Source: a virus
IMG/VR virus record: IMGVR_UViG_3300043436_000801
Coordinates: 1-35,987 of that record
DNA length: 35,987 bases
Direction: 5' to 3' (one strand)
Shown: positions 14,627 to 23,131 of the stretch, in pieces
How positions within the stretch are numbered: position 1 is the stretch's first letter
Layout: every line of letters starts with the position of its first letter
Position numbers and translations under genes: made by a program
The notes under the pieces: model-generated
Told to the model about the DNA's origin: nothing
Databases searched by the model: none
Seen by the model: the letters and a program-made list of their open reading frames with translations, nothing else

Positions 14627-15215
14627 GAAAGCTGTACTAGATTATGATGGATATAAAACTGTAAGGGCTATGTTGCTATCTGAAACTAAAGCAGATAGAG
14701 ATATAGGTCTTGGTATACTAGAGAATATAGATGAGAGGAAATGTCTTCCTTTTATTTTATTCATGGCAATAGAGTTTAGTCAAATGGACGAGCACATACC
14801 TAGAACAATCATGTGGTCTATGTATGGTAGATTAAAGTCGCTAAACGCTATTAACAAAATCATTGATGTAAAAACTAAATATTTATCTAATCCTTTTGGG
14901 TATAACACCCCTGACGCAATTATAAAACTTGTAGATGAACGTTCATTAAATAAGTATACTGATCACTCTACCAGACAATATCTGGATAGAATTGTAGAAA
15001 GAATGACTATTACTCAGGTTGTAGATGCGATTCTAATACAAGATGACCCTGAAAGATTCTATCCTTTAGAGAAAGACATTCAGGAGTTCGTGATAAATAA
15101 ACTTGTTAAGAATTGGAGAATCCACGATTATAAATTGCAAATCCCGGGGTTTACTATGAAGTTTAATATCCAAGAAGCAATAGAAATAAGAAGACATGAG
15201 CTTAACAAGAAATGA
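14604..15215 (+). CDS. HEAT-like helical protein of the MoxR/VWA cassette
   Basis: No known family recognised. Residues 15-55 read YKTVRAMLLSETKADRDIG followed by LGILENIDERK, which resembles a stretch in the C-terminal half of the protein at 17560-18684 (LLSSHDPGNIELGLTLMANC). Both look like pairs of antiparallel helices, as in HEAT or ARM repeats. It overlaps the resolvase by 23 bases and the VWA gene by 20. Lying directly before the VWA/AAA pair, it may be an adaptor or substrate-binding part of that system (inference). Confidence 0.55.
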   Translation: MEKEKVSEKAVLDYDGYKTVRAMLLSETKADRDIGLGILENIDERKCLPFILFMAIEFSQMDEHIPRTIMWSMYGRLKSLNAINKIIDVKTKYLSNPFGYNTPDAIIKLVDERSLNKYTDHSTRQYLDRIVERMTITQVVDAILIQDDPERFYPLEKDIQEFVINKLVKNWRIHDYKLQIPGFTMKFNIQEAIEIRRHELNKK

Positions 15216-16374
15216 AAGTCTTTCTAAAGTATGTAAAGAACTTATGTTGAAAGAGCCCTACTACGGGCTTTTTCTAGTTATGACTGAGAAACAATGGACT
15301 GATAAGATTGAGACAGCTGGTGTTGCTAAACACAACATCAACTACAAACTTCTTATTAATCCGGAGTTTTGGGATAGTCTTAGTCTAAACCACAGAATCG
15401 GTTTGACTAAACACGAGATGCTGCATCTAGCATTCTTCCATCCACTGATGAAAGATAGCTTTGATGATCACCAACTCTTCAATATTGCTGCAGATCTAGA
15501 GATTAATCAGTATATAGAGGATGAGTTTCTACCGGATGGCGGTCTAAAACTAGACTCTTTTCCTGACATAGTTTTTCCTGAGAGAGCAGGTACTAGAGCT
15601 TATTATGATATTCTAAAGAAGAATCAGAATAATCCTACTCTGCAGAATCTTAAAAGTGCTATGGGTCAAGGGTTACCTCAATCCGAGGATGGACTTAACA
15701 ACCCTAATCACGACTGGAAAGAGTTTGAAGATATGGGTGAAGCTGAGAAACGTCTGATGAAAACTCAAATGGAGTATCAGATGAAAGAGCTAGCTCATGA
15801 GGTAACTAAATCTAGGGGTATAGTTCCTGGAGAGATTAGAGAACTGATTGATAACTTTACTGCTTTTGAACAACCAAAGTTTGACTGGCGTGGTTACATC
15901 AGAAGATTTGTAGGTAGGTCTGTAAAGGTTTATACCAAGAAACTAAGAAGGAAGTTTAATAAGAGATTTGAGGATAATCCCGGTCTTAAGATTAAGCAGA
16001 AGAAACATATCTTAGTTGCTGTAGATACATCAGGTTCTGTAAGCACAGATGAACTTAAGGAGTTTTTCTCAGAGGTTCATCATATGCATAAGACAGGTTC
16101 TGATATTACCGTAGTGCAGTGTGATACTGCTATTAGTGACATCCGTCCTTATAAACAGAGTAACAAGATTGAGTTACACGGTAGAGGCGGTACTTCCTTT
16201 GATCCCGTTGTAGAGTATTATGACGCTAATCAGAAGAAGTATACATGTCTTATTTATTTCACAGATGGAGAAGCGCCTGCTCCCGCTAAACCAAAGGGGC
16301 ACATCTTGTGGGTACTAAGTTCCCGTTCAGAGATTAATAATAAATTACCAGGTCAAATTATCAAATTAAACTAA
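15196..16374 (+). CDS. Putative metallopeptidase with VWA-like domain (DUF2201 type)
   Basis: Two domains. The N-terminal domain has HEMLH (residues 73-77) with His82 and NIAADLEIN (96-104), the zinc-binding pattern of the DUF2201 N-terminal zincin-like domain. The C-terminal domain (about 270-392) is VWA-like with all three MIDAS pieces: DTSGS (277-281), RGGTSFDPV (330-338) and TDGEAP (356-361). Between them is a very basic stretch. Such proteins pair with MoxR ATPases, which is the next gene here, two bases away. The pair probably remodels or inserts cofactors into a target protein; the target is unknown. The gene start carries a terminator-like hairpin. Confidence 0.8.
   Translation: MSLTRNESLSKVCKELMLKEPYYGLFLVMTEKQWTDKIETAGVAKHNINYKLLINPEFWDSLSLNHRIGLTKHEMLHLAFFHPLMKDSFDDHQLFNIAADLEINQYIEDEFLPDGGLKLDSFPDIVFPERAGTRAYYDILKKNQNNPTLQNLKSAMGQGLPQSEDGLNNPNHDWKEFEDMGEAEKRLMKTQMEYQMKELAHEVTKSRGIVPGEIRELIDNFTAFEQPKFDWRGYIRRFVGRSVKVYTKKLRRKFNKRFEDNPGLKIKQKKHILVAVDTSGSVSTDELKEFFSEVHHMHKTGSDITVVQCDTAISDIRPYKQSNKIELHGRGGTSFDPVVEYYDANQKKYTCLIYFTDGEAPAPAKPKGHILWVLSSRSEINNKLPGQIIKLN
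15250..15273 (+). other. Terminator-like hairpin inside the VWA gene start
   Basis: AAAGAGCCC (15250-15258) pairs with GGGCTTTTT (15265-15273) over a six-base loop, nine pairs including one G-T, with the right arm ending in five T. It lies 55 bases into the coding region, so premature termination (attenuation) is possible. Confidence 0.55.
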
Positions 16375-16375
16375 G

Positions 16376-17557
16376 ATGGCAAACATTAAGCAAGTAGTAT
16401 TGAACACTACAGAATTGAAAGACTTTGTAAAACACATTGTAGGAAACAACCGTTATCTCCAAGAGAACGGTAAGAATCCTGTTGCTATAAATATCGAAGG
16501 TGAAGCGGGTCTAGGTAAGACCAGTGCTATTTTGCAAGTTGCAGATGAGTTGAATCTCCAGTGTATTAAGCTGAATTTGAGTCAGTTAGAGGAGATAGGT
16601 GACCTTGTAGGTTTTCCAATGAAAGAGCATGAGATGGTAAAAGGTGACCTTGTTAAATGGGTTACCGAGTCTACTATGCCTATGTATATAACTGGTGGTT
16701 ACAAACCTACCGGTGAGAAGAGAATGACACATGCTGCTCCTGAATGGGTTCAAGGTAAAGGTCAAGGTGGTATCCTTATTCTGGATGACTGGACTCGTGC
16801 TGACCTCAGATTCGTTCAAGCGGTGATGGAGATTATTGACAGACAAGAGTACATCTCATGGAAATTACCAAAAGACTGGCACGTTATCTTGACTTCTAAT
16901 CCTGATAATGGTGAGTATTTGGTTAACTCTATTGACACAGCTCAGAGAACTCGTTTTATCACAGCACATCTGAAGTTTGACATTGATTGTTGGGCAAAGT
17001 GGGCAGAACAGAATAGCGTTGACTCTCGTTGTATCAACTTCCTGTTGATGCATCCTGAGTTGGTTAAGGGTGATATTAATCCTCGTAGTATTACTACATT
17101 CTTTAACTCTATCAGTTCCATCAAAGTGTTCGAGGAGCAGTTACCACTTATTCAGATGATTGGTGAGGGTAGTGTAGGTACTGAGTTTAGTACTCTGTTT
17201 ACCACCTTTATCAATAACAAGCTGGATGCTATGGTATCTCCTAAGGAAATCCTTACCGGTGGTGACTGGGATGCTATTGAGAGTAAACTTAAGGCTTCCA
17301 TGTATGACGGTTCTCATTACAGAGCTGACATTGCTAGTCTGATGGCAACTCGTATTAGTAACTATAGTGTAGTATATGCAGAATCAAATCCTGTCACTGA
17401 TAAAATCATGGACAGAATTAAAGAGATCATCAAAGCTGAGGAACTCTTTGCTCTTGACTTACACTATTTCATGATCAAGAACATTATCTCTGGTAACAAA
17501 ACAAAGTTCCAGAAGATGTTACTTGACAAAGACATTGTTAAACTCGCAGTAAAATAA
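16376..17557 (+). CDS. MoxR-type AAA+ ATPase
   Basis: Walker A is GEAGLGKT (residues 42-49), Walker B is LILDD (134-138), sensor 1 is TSN (173-175), and the Arg-finger region is QRTRF (190-194), all spaced as in MoxR-family AAA+ proteins. After residue 210 there is a long helical lid and a C-terminal region. MoxR proteins act as chaperones with a VWA partner, which is the gene immediately upstream. Length 393 is slightly longer than most. The gene is followed after two bases by the next cassette member. Confidence 0.85.
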   Translation: MANIKQVVLNTTELKDFVKHIVGNNRYLQENGKNPVAINIEGEAGLGKTSAILQVADELNLQCIKLNLSQLEEIGDLVGFPMKEHEMVKGDLVKWVTESTMPMYITGGYKPTGEKRMTHAAPEWVQGKGQGGILILDDWTRADLRFVQAVMEIIDRQEYISWKLPKDWHVILTSNPDNGEYLVNSIDTAQRTRFITAHLKFDIDCWAKWAEQNSVDSRCINFLLMHPELVKGDINPRSITTFFNSISSIKVFEEQLPLIQMIGEGSVGTEFSTLFTTFINNKLDAMVSPKEILTGGDWDAIESKLKASMYDGSHYRADIASLMATRISNYSVVYAESNPVTDKIMDRIKEIIKAEELFALDLHYFMIKNIISGNKTKFQKMLLDKDIVKLAVK

Positions 17558-17559
17558 TT

Positions 17560-18684
17560 ATGGAAATAGAATTTAAAAAATACATGCACTGTGACTTTCT
17601 TCAAAATGAAGCGGTGCTTAATACCCCAGAAAAGGATTCTTGGGCGTATGTATATTTTGGTAAAATGGATGAGCGTTCAATACAGCACAAAATCTTTAGC
17701 GATGTTGGTATAAAGATGACTAGCTCTGAAATTGAACCATCTACTCTTGGTAAAATATTCTTTACTAAGTCTGCAAATGTTCCTAGATATAAAGTCCGGG
17801 AAGTAAAAGATAAGTACAACTTAGCTGTTGTTAGAGATTCTAGCAAAGCTGATACTATTGTTATTTCTAAAAATGAAATACAAGAGAATGTTCAGCATAG
17901 CTGGGGTGCATATCTATACCACAGAAATACTGTAAAAGAAGTATTGGAGGCGCTATATGCGTCTCCAGCTTTTGTTTCTAATGGTAGACTTAGATACAAT
18001 GCTTATCATAGTGAAATGCTTAATAACAAAGAGTTGGTAAAAAATGCTCTTGATAAACTAAATGATCTTCCTGCAGATGTAGAGTATATCTCTTTTACTT
18101 ATGGATGTCGTGATAAGTTTGATGTTGTAGCAAATACATTAAGTCATAGTGTTGAGCATAAAGCTAATGTCAAAATTATAGAACCATCGGTTTATGATGG
18201 TATGCTACAGTATAAGGGCAAGAATGTTATTACAGATTCTGCTTTACAGTCTATTCTAGGTTCTTCAGAAATGGAACATGAGAACTATGTTTTCATTGAC
18301 CAGTTGCTGAGTAGTCATGATCCCGGTAATATTGAACTAGGTCTTACTCTAATGGCTAATTGTAATTTTGAAGAGAGTCAACATTATTTGCTAATATTGC
18401 TTGGTGATCATTACAACAAACACAGACATGTAAAGTATTGTCATAGTGTAGCATTTAAGAGTCTGATTGATTTTATGGACTTTAATAGATACTCTAGTGT
18501 AACTATAGATCGTATACTTGAGAAAGCTGATTCTATAGGTAAACTAACAAATGACATTATCAAACTTGTAGAGGCTAGAGTTACTGAGGACATTCAACGT
18601 TCTATTAGAAATTACAGGTGGGTTAAGATAACAGGAATCAAAATAGAGAAACCGCAGAATGATACAAACGAAGGAAGGGATTAA
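17560..18684 (+). CDS. Hypothetical protein of the MoxR/VWA cassette, HEAT-like C-terminus
   Basis: No family recognised. Residues 1-230 are alpha/beta with many Tyr and Lys. Residues 245-345 are helical and contain the stretch LLSSHDPGNIELGLTLMANC, similar to the 14604-15215 protein. The two similar proteins flank the VWA and MoxR genes. That layout suggests that they bind the same partner or the ATPase ring. It overlaps the following nuclease gene by 26 bases. Confidence 0.55.
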   Translation: MEIEFKKYMHCDFLQNEAVLNTPEKDSWAYVYFGKMDERSIQHKIFSDVGIKMTSSEIEPSTLGKIFFTKSANVPRYKVREVKDKYNLAVVRDSSKADTIVISKNEIQENVQHSWGAYLYHRNTVKEVLEALYASPAFVSNGRLRYNAYHSEMLNNKELVKNALDKLNDLPADVEYISFTYGCRDKFDVVANTLSHSVEHKANVKIIEPSVYDGMLQYKGKNVITDSALQSILGSSEMEHENYVFIDQLLSSHDPGNIELGLTLMANCNFEESQHYLLILLGDHYNKHRHVKYCHSVAFKSLIDFMDFNRYSSVTIDRILEKADSIGKLTNDIIKLVEARVTEDIQRSIRNYRWVKITGIKIEKPQNDTNEGRD

Positions 18685-19666
18685 TGTTCTTGCTTTGGAA
18701 GAGGAGTTCTATTCAAAACCATTTAACTTCAGTTATAGTGGTATGAATAGGCTCCTCTATTCTCCAAAGCTTTTTTATTCGCATTATGTACTACAGCAAA
18801 GGGAAGAGAAGCTAGACAGCTATCTTATTGAGGGTAAAGTAATTCACTGTCTATTATTAGATGGTGATAACTTTGACAAACAATTTGTAGTGTCACCGTT
18901 ATCTTTGCCCAGTGACAACCCTAAACTTGTTGTAGATAGAGTATTTAAATACGCTCAAGAGACTAACTCTCTGGACCAAGATCTGAGATCGTTTGAGTCA
19001 CCGATCTTAGACATACTAAAAGAGATTAATCTCCACCAGTCTCTCAAGACTGATGAGCAGAGGGTTGACAAGATGGTTACAGATCAGACTGTAAGCTACT
19101 TTGACTTTCTAAAGCAGAAAGGCAGTAAAGATGTTATAGACACAGAGATGTACAATCGGTGTCTAGAATCAGTCCAGATTCTGAGACAGAATCAGGAAGT
19201 TGTTGAAGTACTTGATTTATATAGGAACTCTGGTGGCACTGTTTATAGTGAGCACCCGATTCAAATCAATCTACCTGGTTATCCATTTGGATTAAAGGGG
19301 ATAATTGACAACCTAGTTGTTAATGAAAATGATAAGACTATAGTAATCAATGACTTAAAGACAACAGGTAAAACAGTTGCAGAGTTTGCTGAGACTGTTG
19401 AGTACTACAATTACTGGCTTCAAGCAGCTATTTACAGGAAATTAGTATTAGGGGCATTTGCTGTAGATGCTACTTGGAAAGTAAAGTTCAACTTTATTGT
19501 CATTGACAAGTACAAACAAACGTATGTATTTCCAGTGTCTGATGAAACAATGAACAAATGGTACCTGACTGGTCTCAGCAATGCTCTTGCAAAAGCAAAG
19601 TATCATTATGAGAAGAGAGAGTTCTCTTTACCATATGATATGGTTGTAACTAAAGTCGTACTGTAA
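18659..19666 (+). CDS. RecB-like PD-(D/E)XK exonuclease
   Basis: A nuclease of the PD-(D/E)XK family as found in phage RecB/exonuclease VIII-type proteins. Visible are the helical motif EGKVIHCLL (58-66), Asp217 in GIIDNLVV, the core NDLKTT (231-236) with Asp232 and Lys234, and the QxxxY motif YWLQAAIYR (252-260). It digests DNA ends, probably to make single strands for annealing by the Sak4/SSB pair. The start lies inside the previous gene. The first 120 bases carry a long palindrome with a T tract. Confidence 0.8.
   Translation: MIQTKEGINVLALEEEFYSKPFNFSYSGMNRLLYSPKLFYSHYVLQQREEKLDSYLIEGKVIHCLLLDGDNFDKQFVVSPLSLPSDNPKLVVDRVFKYAQETNSLDQDLRSFESPILDILKEINLHQSLKTDEQRVDKMVTDQTVSYFDFLKQKGSKDVIDTEMYNRCLESVQILRQNQEVVEVLDLYRNSGGTVYSEHPIQINLPGYPFGLKGIIDNLVVNENDKTIVINDLKTTGKTVAEFAETVEYYNYWLQAAIYRKLVLGAFAVDATWKVKFNFIVIDKYKQTYVFPVSDETMNKWYLTGLSNALAKAKYHYEKREFSLPYDMVVTKVVL
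18692..18776 (+). other. Long interrupted palindrome with T tract inside the nuclease gene
   Basis: Three stem blocks pair perfectly: GCTTTGG (18692-18698) with CCAAAGC (18764-18770), AGAGGAG (18700-18706) with CTCCTCT (18752-18758), and CTATTC (18709-18714) with GAATAG (18745-18750). That gives 20 pairs around a 30-base loop that can fold further, followed by six T (18771-18776). It lies within the first codons of the nuclease. It could end or pause transcription, or be a protein-binding site. Confidence 0.6.
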
Positions 19667-19676
19667 AAACAATTGT

Positions 19677-20249
19677 ATGATCAAATCCCTGTACGAAGGA
19701 TATTTTCAGAAGTCAGGTGTTTTCTTGTTTCCTATTCTAGGTATCTCTAAAGGTAGCAGTGTTACCCCGGTAGGTATTTATACATCTCTTAAGGGACATT
19801 ATTCTCATAAAGATTATAAATTAATTACCACATACTATCTAAGAGATGATCCGCAGTTTAGAGTTTTCGAGAAAGCTAAACTTCTAGGAAATAAATACTT
19901 TCATAATTACTTGGAGACAAGTAAGAATGTTGGTGTTTACATTTTTGATTTATCCGAATACAAAGAAGATTGGGATCGCTTTCTACAAGGCAAGTACTCT
20001 AAACTATCTAAAGACTTGAAAATCATAATATTAAGTCATTATGCGAAAAGTAAAAAGAACTATGTATATGTAGACAGTTATCTTAATCCGGAAATGTATT
20101 TTGATATGTATTCTAAGATTTTGGAATGCAGTCCTAAACTATTACAAAAGGTAGGTGAGCTATGCGACAAACCTAACCTGAGGAAAGAAACTTTAGAAAT
20201 AAAGTTAAAGGACTTGGAGAAAGACAGTTTACCTTTAAATTCGCAGTAA
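19677..20249 (+). CDS. Hypothetical protein (190 aa)
   Basis: No family recognised. The N-terminal half looks alpha/beta with VGIYTSLKGHYSHKDYKL and a hydrophobic strand VGVYIFDLSEYKEDW. The C-terminal half is helical and basic, ending in a Leu/Lys-rich coiled-coil-like stretch. It sits between the nuclease and another unknown gene in the replication operon. Function not assignable. Confidence 0.6.
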   Translation: MIKSLYEGYFQKSGVFLFPILGISKGSSVTPVGIYTSLKGHYSHKDYKLITTYYLRDDPQFRVFEKAKLLGNKYFHNYLETSKNVGVYIFDLSEYKEDWDRFLQGKYSKLSKDLKIIILSHYAKSKKNYVYVDSYLNPEMYFDMYSKILECSPKLLQKVGELCDKPNLRKETLEIKLKDLEKDSLPLNSQ

Positions 20250-20260
20250 AATAAATAACA

Positions 20261-20635
20261 ATGGTTGTTGAAACTAAATCAATGATGGTCGTTAAGTCCG
20301 AGTGGAACAATAGACCTACGTTTAAAATGATCCCAGTTGGAACTAAATGTCCATATGTAGAGTGTATTTATGATCCTGAATCTAAGGTATTGGCTATTAT
20401 CGGTCAAACCAGAAAGAACGTGTTTCATATGATGCCGAAGTTGGATGACAATGGTGATGTTGTACTTAGAAAAGTAAAAACTGACGGTGCTAAACCTTAC
20501 AAAGAGGAGCGCAGAACTGTTGAAACTTTTCAGGAGTATTACATTTCTGATCCTTCCCAAATTTCGGAATTTATAGAAATGTTTGCGATTAACCCAAAAG
20601 TTACTGAAGAGTACCTATCAGATACTCAGCAGTAA
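20261..20635 (+). CDS. Hypothetical protein (124 aa)
   Basis: No family recognised. The first half is beta-rich (CPYVECIYDPESKVLAIIGQ, then KNVFHMMPKLDDNGDVV), the second half holds a basic region and an acidic helical tail. The gene is the last before a strong terminator and directly precedes DNA polymerase, so a role in replication is possible. Confidence 0.6.
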   Translation: MVVETKSMMVVKSEWNNRPTFKMIPVGTKCPYVECIYDPESKVLAIIGQTRKNVFHMMPKLDDNGDVVLRKVKTDGAKPYKEERRTVETFQEYYISDPSQISEFIEMFAINPKVTEEYLSDTQQ

Positions 20636-20657
20636 TAACTTTAAACAATCCGCATAG

Positions 20658-20677
20658 AGGGGGCGAAAGCCCCTTTT
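20658..20677 (+). terminator. Rho-independent terminator before DNA polymerase
   Basis: GGGGC (20660-20664) pairs with GCCCC (20669-20673) around a GAAA tetraloop, extended at the base to about seven pairs and followed by TTTT. CCCCTT (20670-20675) can instead pair with AAGGGG (20692-20697) further down, which would break the terminator. Confidence 0.8.
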
Positions 20678-20721
20678 ATGTTTAACTAATTAAGGGGGGA
20701 CAGCTTAACTGAACAAAGCGT

Positions 20722-22713
20722 ATGAATCATTGGGTAATGGACTATGAGACCCTTATCAACATGTTTGGTGCGGTGTTTCAACACTACAAGACGGAAGAAA
20801 CAAAAACGTTTGTAGTACATAGACTTAGAAACGATATCGTAGAACTGGTAAAGTTTCTAAATCAAAACAAGGAGAACAAAGAGTGGCACATTAGCTACAA
20901 CGGTTTAAACTTTGACGCTCAGATTACAGAGTTTATTCTTGATAATCAAGAAGAGCTGGTAATGGGAGATGCTATGTTTATAGCTCACAAGATTTACAAT
21001 TTTGCTCAAAGCGTAATAGAAAGAACAAGTAGCAACGAGTTTCCTCCGTATGCTCCTCATCAATTATCTATTCATCAAGTCGACGTATTTAGATTAAATC
21101 ACTGGGATAACCCAGCTAAAAGATCTAGTCTAAAATGGATTCAGTATAGCATGGACTGGTTTAATATCCAGGAGATGCCTATACACCATAGCACCTATAT
21201 ACATACTCAAGCTCAGATTAAAGAAGTTATGGAGTATTGCGTCAATGACGTAAGATCCTGTAAAAAGATTATGGATCTGAGTAAGAGTCAAATTAATCTA
21301 AGAGGTTCTCTTTCTAAAGAATACAGCGTTAATCTATACAGTGCATCGGAACCGAAAATCGCTAAGGAACTATTTCTAATGTTCTTGAGCGAAAAGACCG
21401 GTATAAAGAAATCAGAGCTTAAAGCACTAAGAACATCCAGAGATAGAATTGTAGTTAAAGATATTATACTCCCGTATATAAAGTTTGAAAGAAAAGAATT
21501 TCAGGATATCCTGACTAACTTCAAAGAGCTTATAATCGATCCTAACAATACTAAGAGCGGATTTAAGTATTCTATGAACCACAAAGGTGTACGTACAGAT
21601 TTTGGTTTAGGTGGCGTACATGGTGCTAGATCTAGCGGTGTATATGAAGCAAAGGATGGTATGATAATAATGACGTCTGACGTTACTAGTTTCTATCCTA
21701 ATCTTGCTATCCGCAATGGTTGGTCACCTGCACATTTACCTCAAGGTGAATTCTGTGAACAGTATGAGTGGTTCTTTGATGAGAGAGTAAAAATTCCCAA
21801 AAAAGATCCTAAAAATTATGTCTATAAAATCATTCTCAATAGTACGTATGGTCTTAGCAATGACGAGAATAGTTTCCTGTATGATCCTGAGTTTACTATG
21901 CGTATTACTATTAATGGTCAACTTAGTCTTACCATGTTATACGAGATGCTCAGCACGGGTATCCCGGGATCTATCCCGCTTATGCAAAATACTGACGGTT
22001 TGGAGATGATGATACCATCTAGCATGAAAGAGAAATATTTAGAAATATGTAAGCAATGGGAAGAGATAACCAAACTAAACTTAGAGCACGGAGAATATTC
22101 TAAATTAATTCTAGCAGACGTAAATAACTACATTGCAGTAAATAAAGAGAAAGAAGTAAGTAAAGAAGATTTTGAGTCATTACAAACAGAGTTTCCGCAC
22201 TATATCTATAGAACCGAAGGAGATAAATATTATTACTCTAGTACAAAATGTAAAGGCAGGTTTGAGTTTTCCGACCTAGCTTTACACAAGAATAAGAGCT
22301 TCTTGATTATACCTAAAGCTGTATATAACTACTTTGTATTCAATGTGTTACCTGAAATGTATCTTAGCAAAAATCGCAATATATTTGACTACTGCGCCGG
22401 TGCAAAAGCTAAAGGAGAGTGGGAGTTTGTAGAAGAGTGTTTTGTTAAGGGTAACATAGAAATGAGAAAACTGCAGAGTATTGTTAGATACTACATATCT
22501 GGAGATGGTTGTAAGATTATGAAGAAGAATAAAATAGATGGTAGAAACTTTCAGTTAGAAGCAGGTGTTTGGAGACAAACTATTTACAACATTATTGATG
22601 ACAAACTCTGGAAAGACAGAGGAGTCAATGAAGATTACTACTTGCAGAATATTTACAAGATGATCGAATCCGTAGAAAAGAAAAAGCAAACCAGTCAACT
22701 AACAATGTTTTGA
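20722..22713 (+). CDS. Family B DNA polymerase with 3'-5' exonuclease
   Basis: Replicative polymerase. Exonuclease motifs: Exo I DYET (residues 7-10), Exo II NGLNFD (60-65), Exo III YCVND (172-176). Polymerase motifs: A, DVTSFYP (320-326); B, KIILNSTYG (369-377); C, QNTDG (422-426), where the first Asp of the usual DTD is Asn but the second is kept. At 663 residues it is short for family B. The extreme C-terminus is QLTMF (659-663), matching the bacterial sliding-clamp-binding pattern. An upstream in-frame TGA fixes the start region. No phage clamp is visible in this window. Confidence 0.88.
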   Translation: MNHWVMDYETLINMFGAVFQHYKTEETKTFVVHRLRNDIVELVKFLNQNKENKEWHISYNGLNFDAQITEFILDNQEELVMGDAMFIAHKIYNFAQSVIERTSSNEFPPYAPHQLSIHQVDVFRLNHWDNPAKRSSLKWIQYSMDWFNIQEMPIHHSTYIHTQAQIKEVMEYCVNDVRSCKKIMDLSKSQINLRGSLSKEYSVNLYSASEPKIAKELFLMFLSEKTGIKKSELKALRTSRDRIVVKDIILPYIKFERKEFQDILTNFKELIIDPNNTKSGFKYSMNHKGVRTDFGLGGVHGARSSGVYEAKDGMIIMTSDVTSFYPNLAIRNGWSPAHLPQGEFCEQYEWFFDERVKIPKKDPKNYVYKIILNSTYGLSNDENSFLYDPEFTMRITINGQLSLTMLYEMLSTGIPGSIPLMQNTDGLEMMIPSSMKEKYLEICKQWEEITKLNLEHGEYSKLILADVNNYIAVNKEKEVSKEDFESLQTEFPHYIYRTEGDKYYYSSTKCKGRFEFSDLALHKNKSFLIIPKAVYNYFVFNVLPEMYLSKNRNIFDYCAGAKAKGEWEFVEECFVKGNIEMRKLQSIVRYYISGDGCKIMKKNKIDGRNFQLEAGVWRQTIYNIIDDKLWKDRGVNEDYYLQNIYKMIESVEKKKQTSQLTMF

Positions 22714-22714
22714 T

Positions 22715-23131
22715 ATGACTAGAAAACAATTTGTAGAAGATGTTGTACAGAGACGTGTACAACTTATCCAGAATGTTCTTCAACGTAAAAATGAAGAGTA
22801 TGCTGGTAAGGATGATGTGTTCAAAGCTTTTACAGAGGCATTACCATTAAGCTTCCATGATACCAAACAAGCGGTAGCATGGGAGTTTATGGTGAAGCAT
22901 CTGCAGTCTATAAAACTTATTATAGAAGAAAGAGCTAAGACAGGTAAGATCCCTGATGAGAAATTACTAGAAGAAAAAATTGGAGATGCTATTAACTACC
23001 TTATCCTGATAGAGGGTATGTTTAAGGAAGACATGCTTCCTGCTAAAGTAGAGCAAGCTAGAATAAAATACAGTTACATTGATATAACGAACCCTAATTC
23101 AGATACATGGAATCACAATTTAACAAAGTAA
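22715..23131 (+). CDS. All-alpha nucleotide-modification-type protein (DUF1599/NMAD1-like)
   Basis: Helical protein with RKNEEYAGKDDVFKAF (residues 24-39) and a Lys/Glu-rich C-terminal helix EEKIGDAINYLILIEGMF. This pattern recalls the nucleotide-modification-associated family DUF1599 and more distantly MazG-like NTP pyrophosphatases with their EE...D pattern. It probably acts on nucleotides next to the polymerase, but the substrate is not known. It starts two bases after the polymerase and overlaps the next gene by 25 bases. Confidence 0.55.
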   Translation: MTRKQFVEDVVQRRVQLIQNVLQRKNEEYAGKDDVFKAFTEALPLSFHDTKQAVAWEFMVKHLQSIKLIIEERAKTGKIPDEKLLEEKIGDAINYLILIEGMFKEDMLPAKVEQARIKYSYIDITNPNSDTWNHNLTK

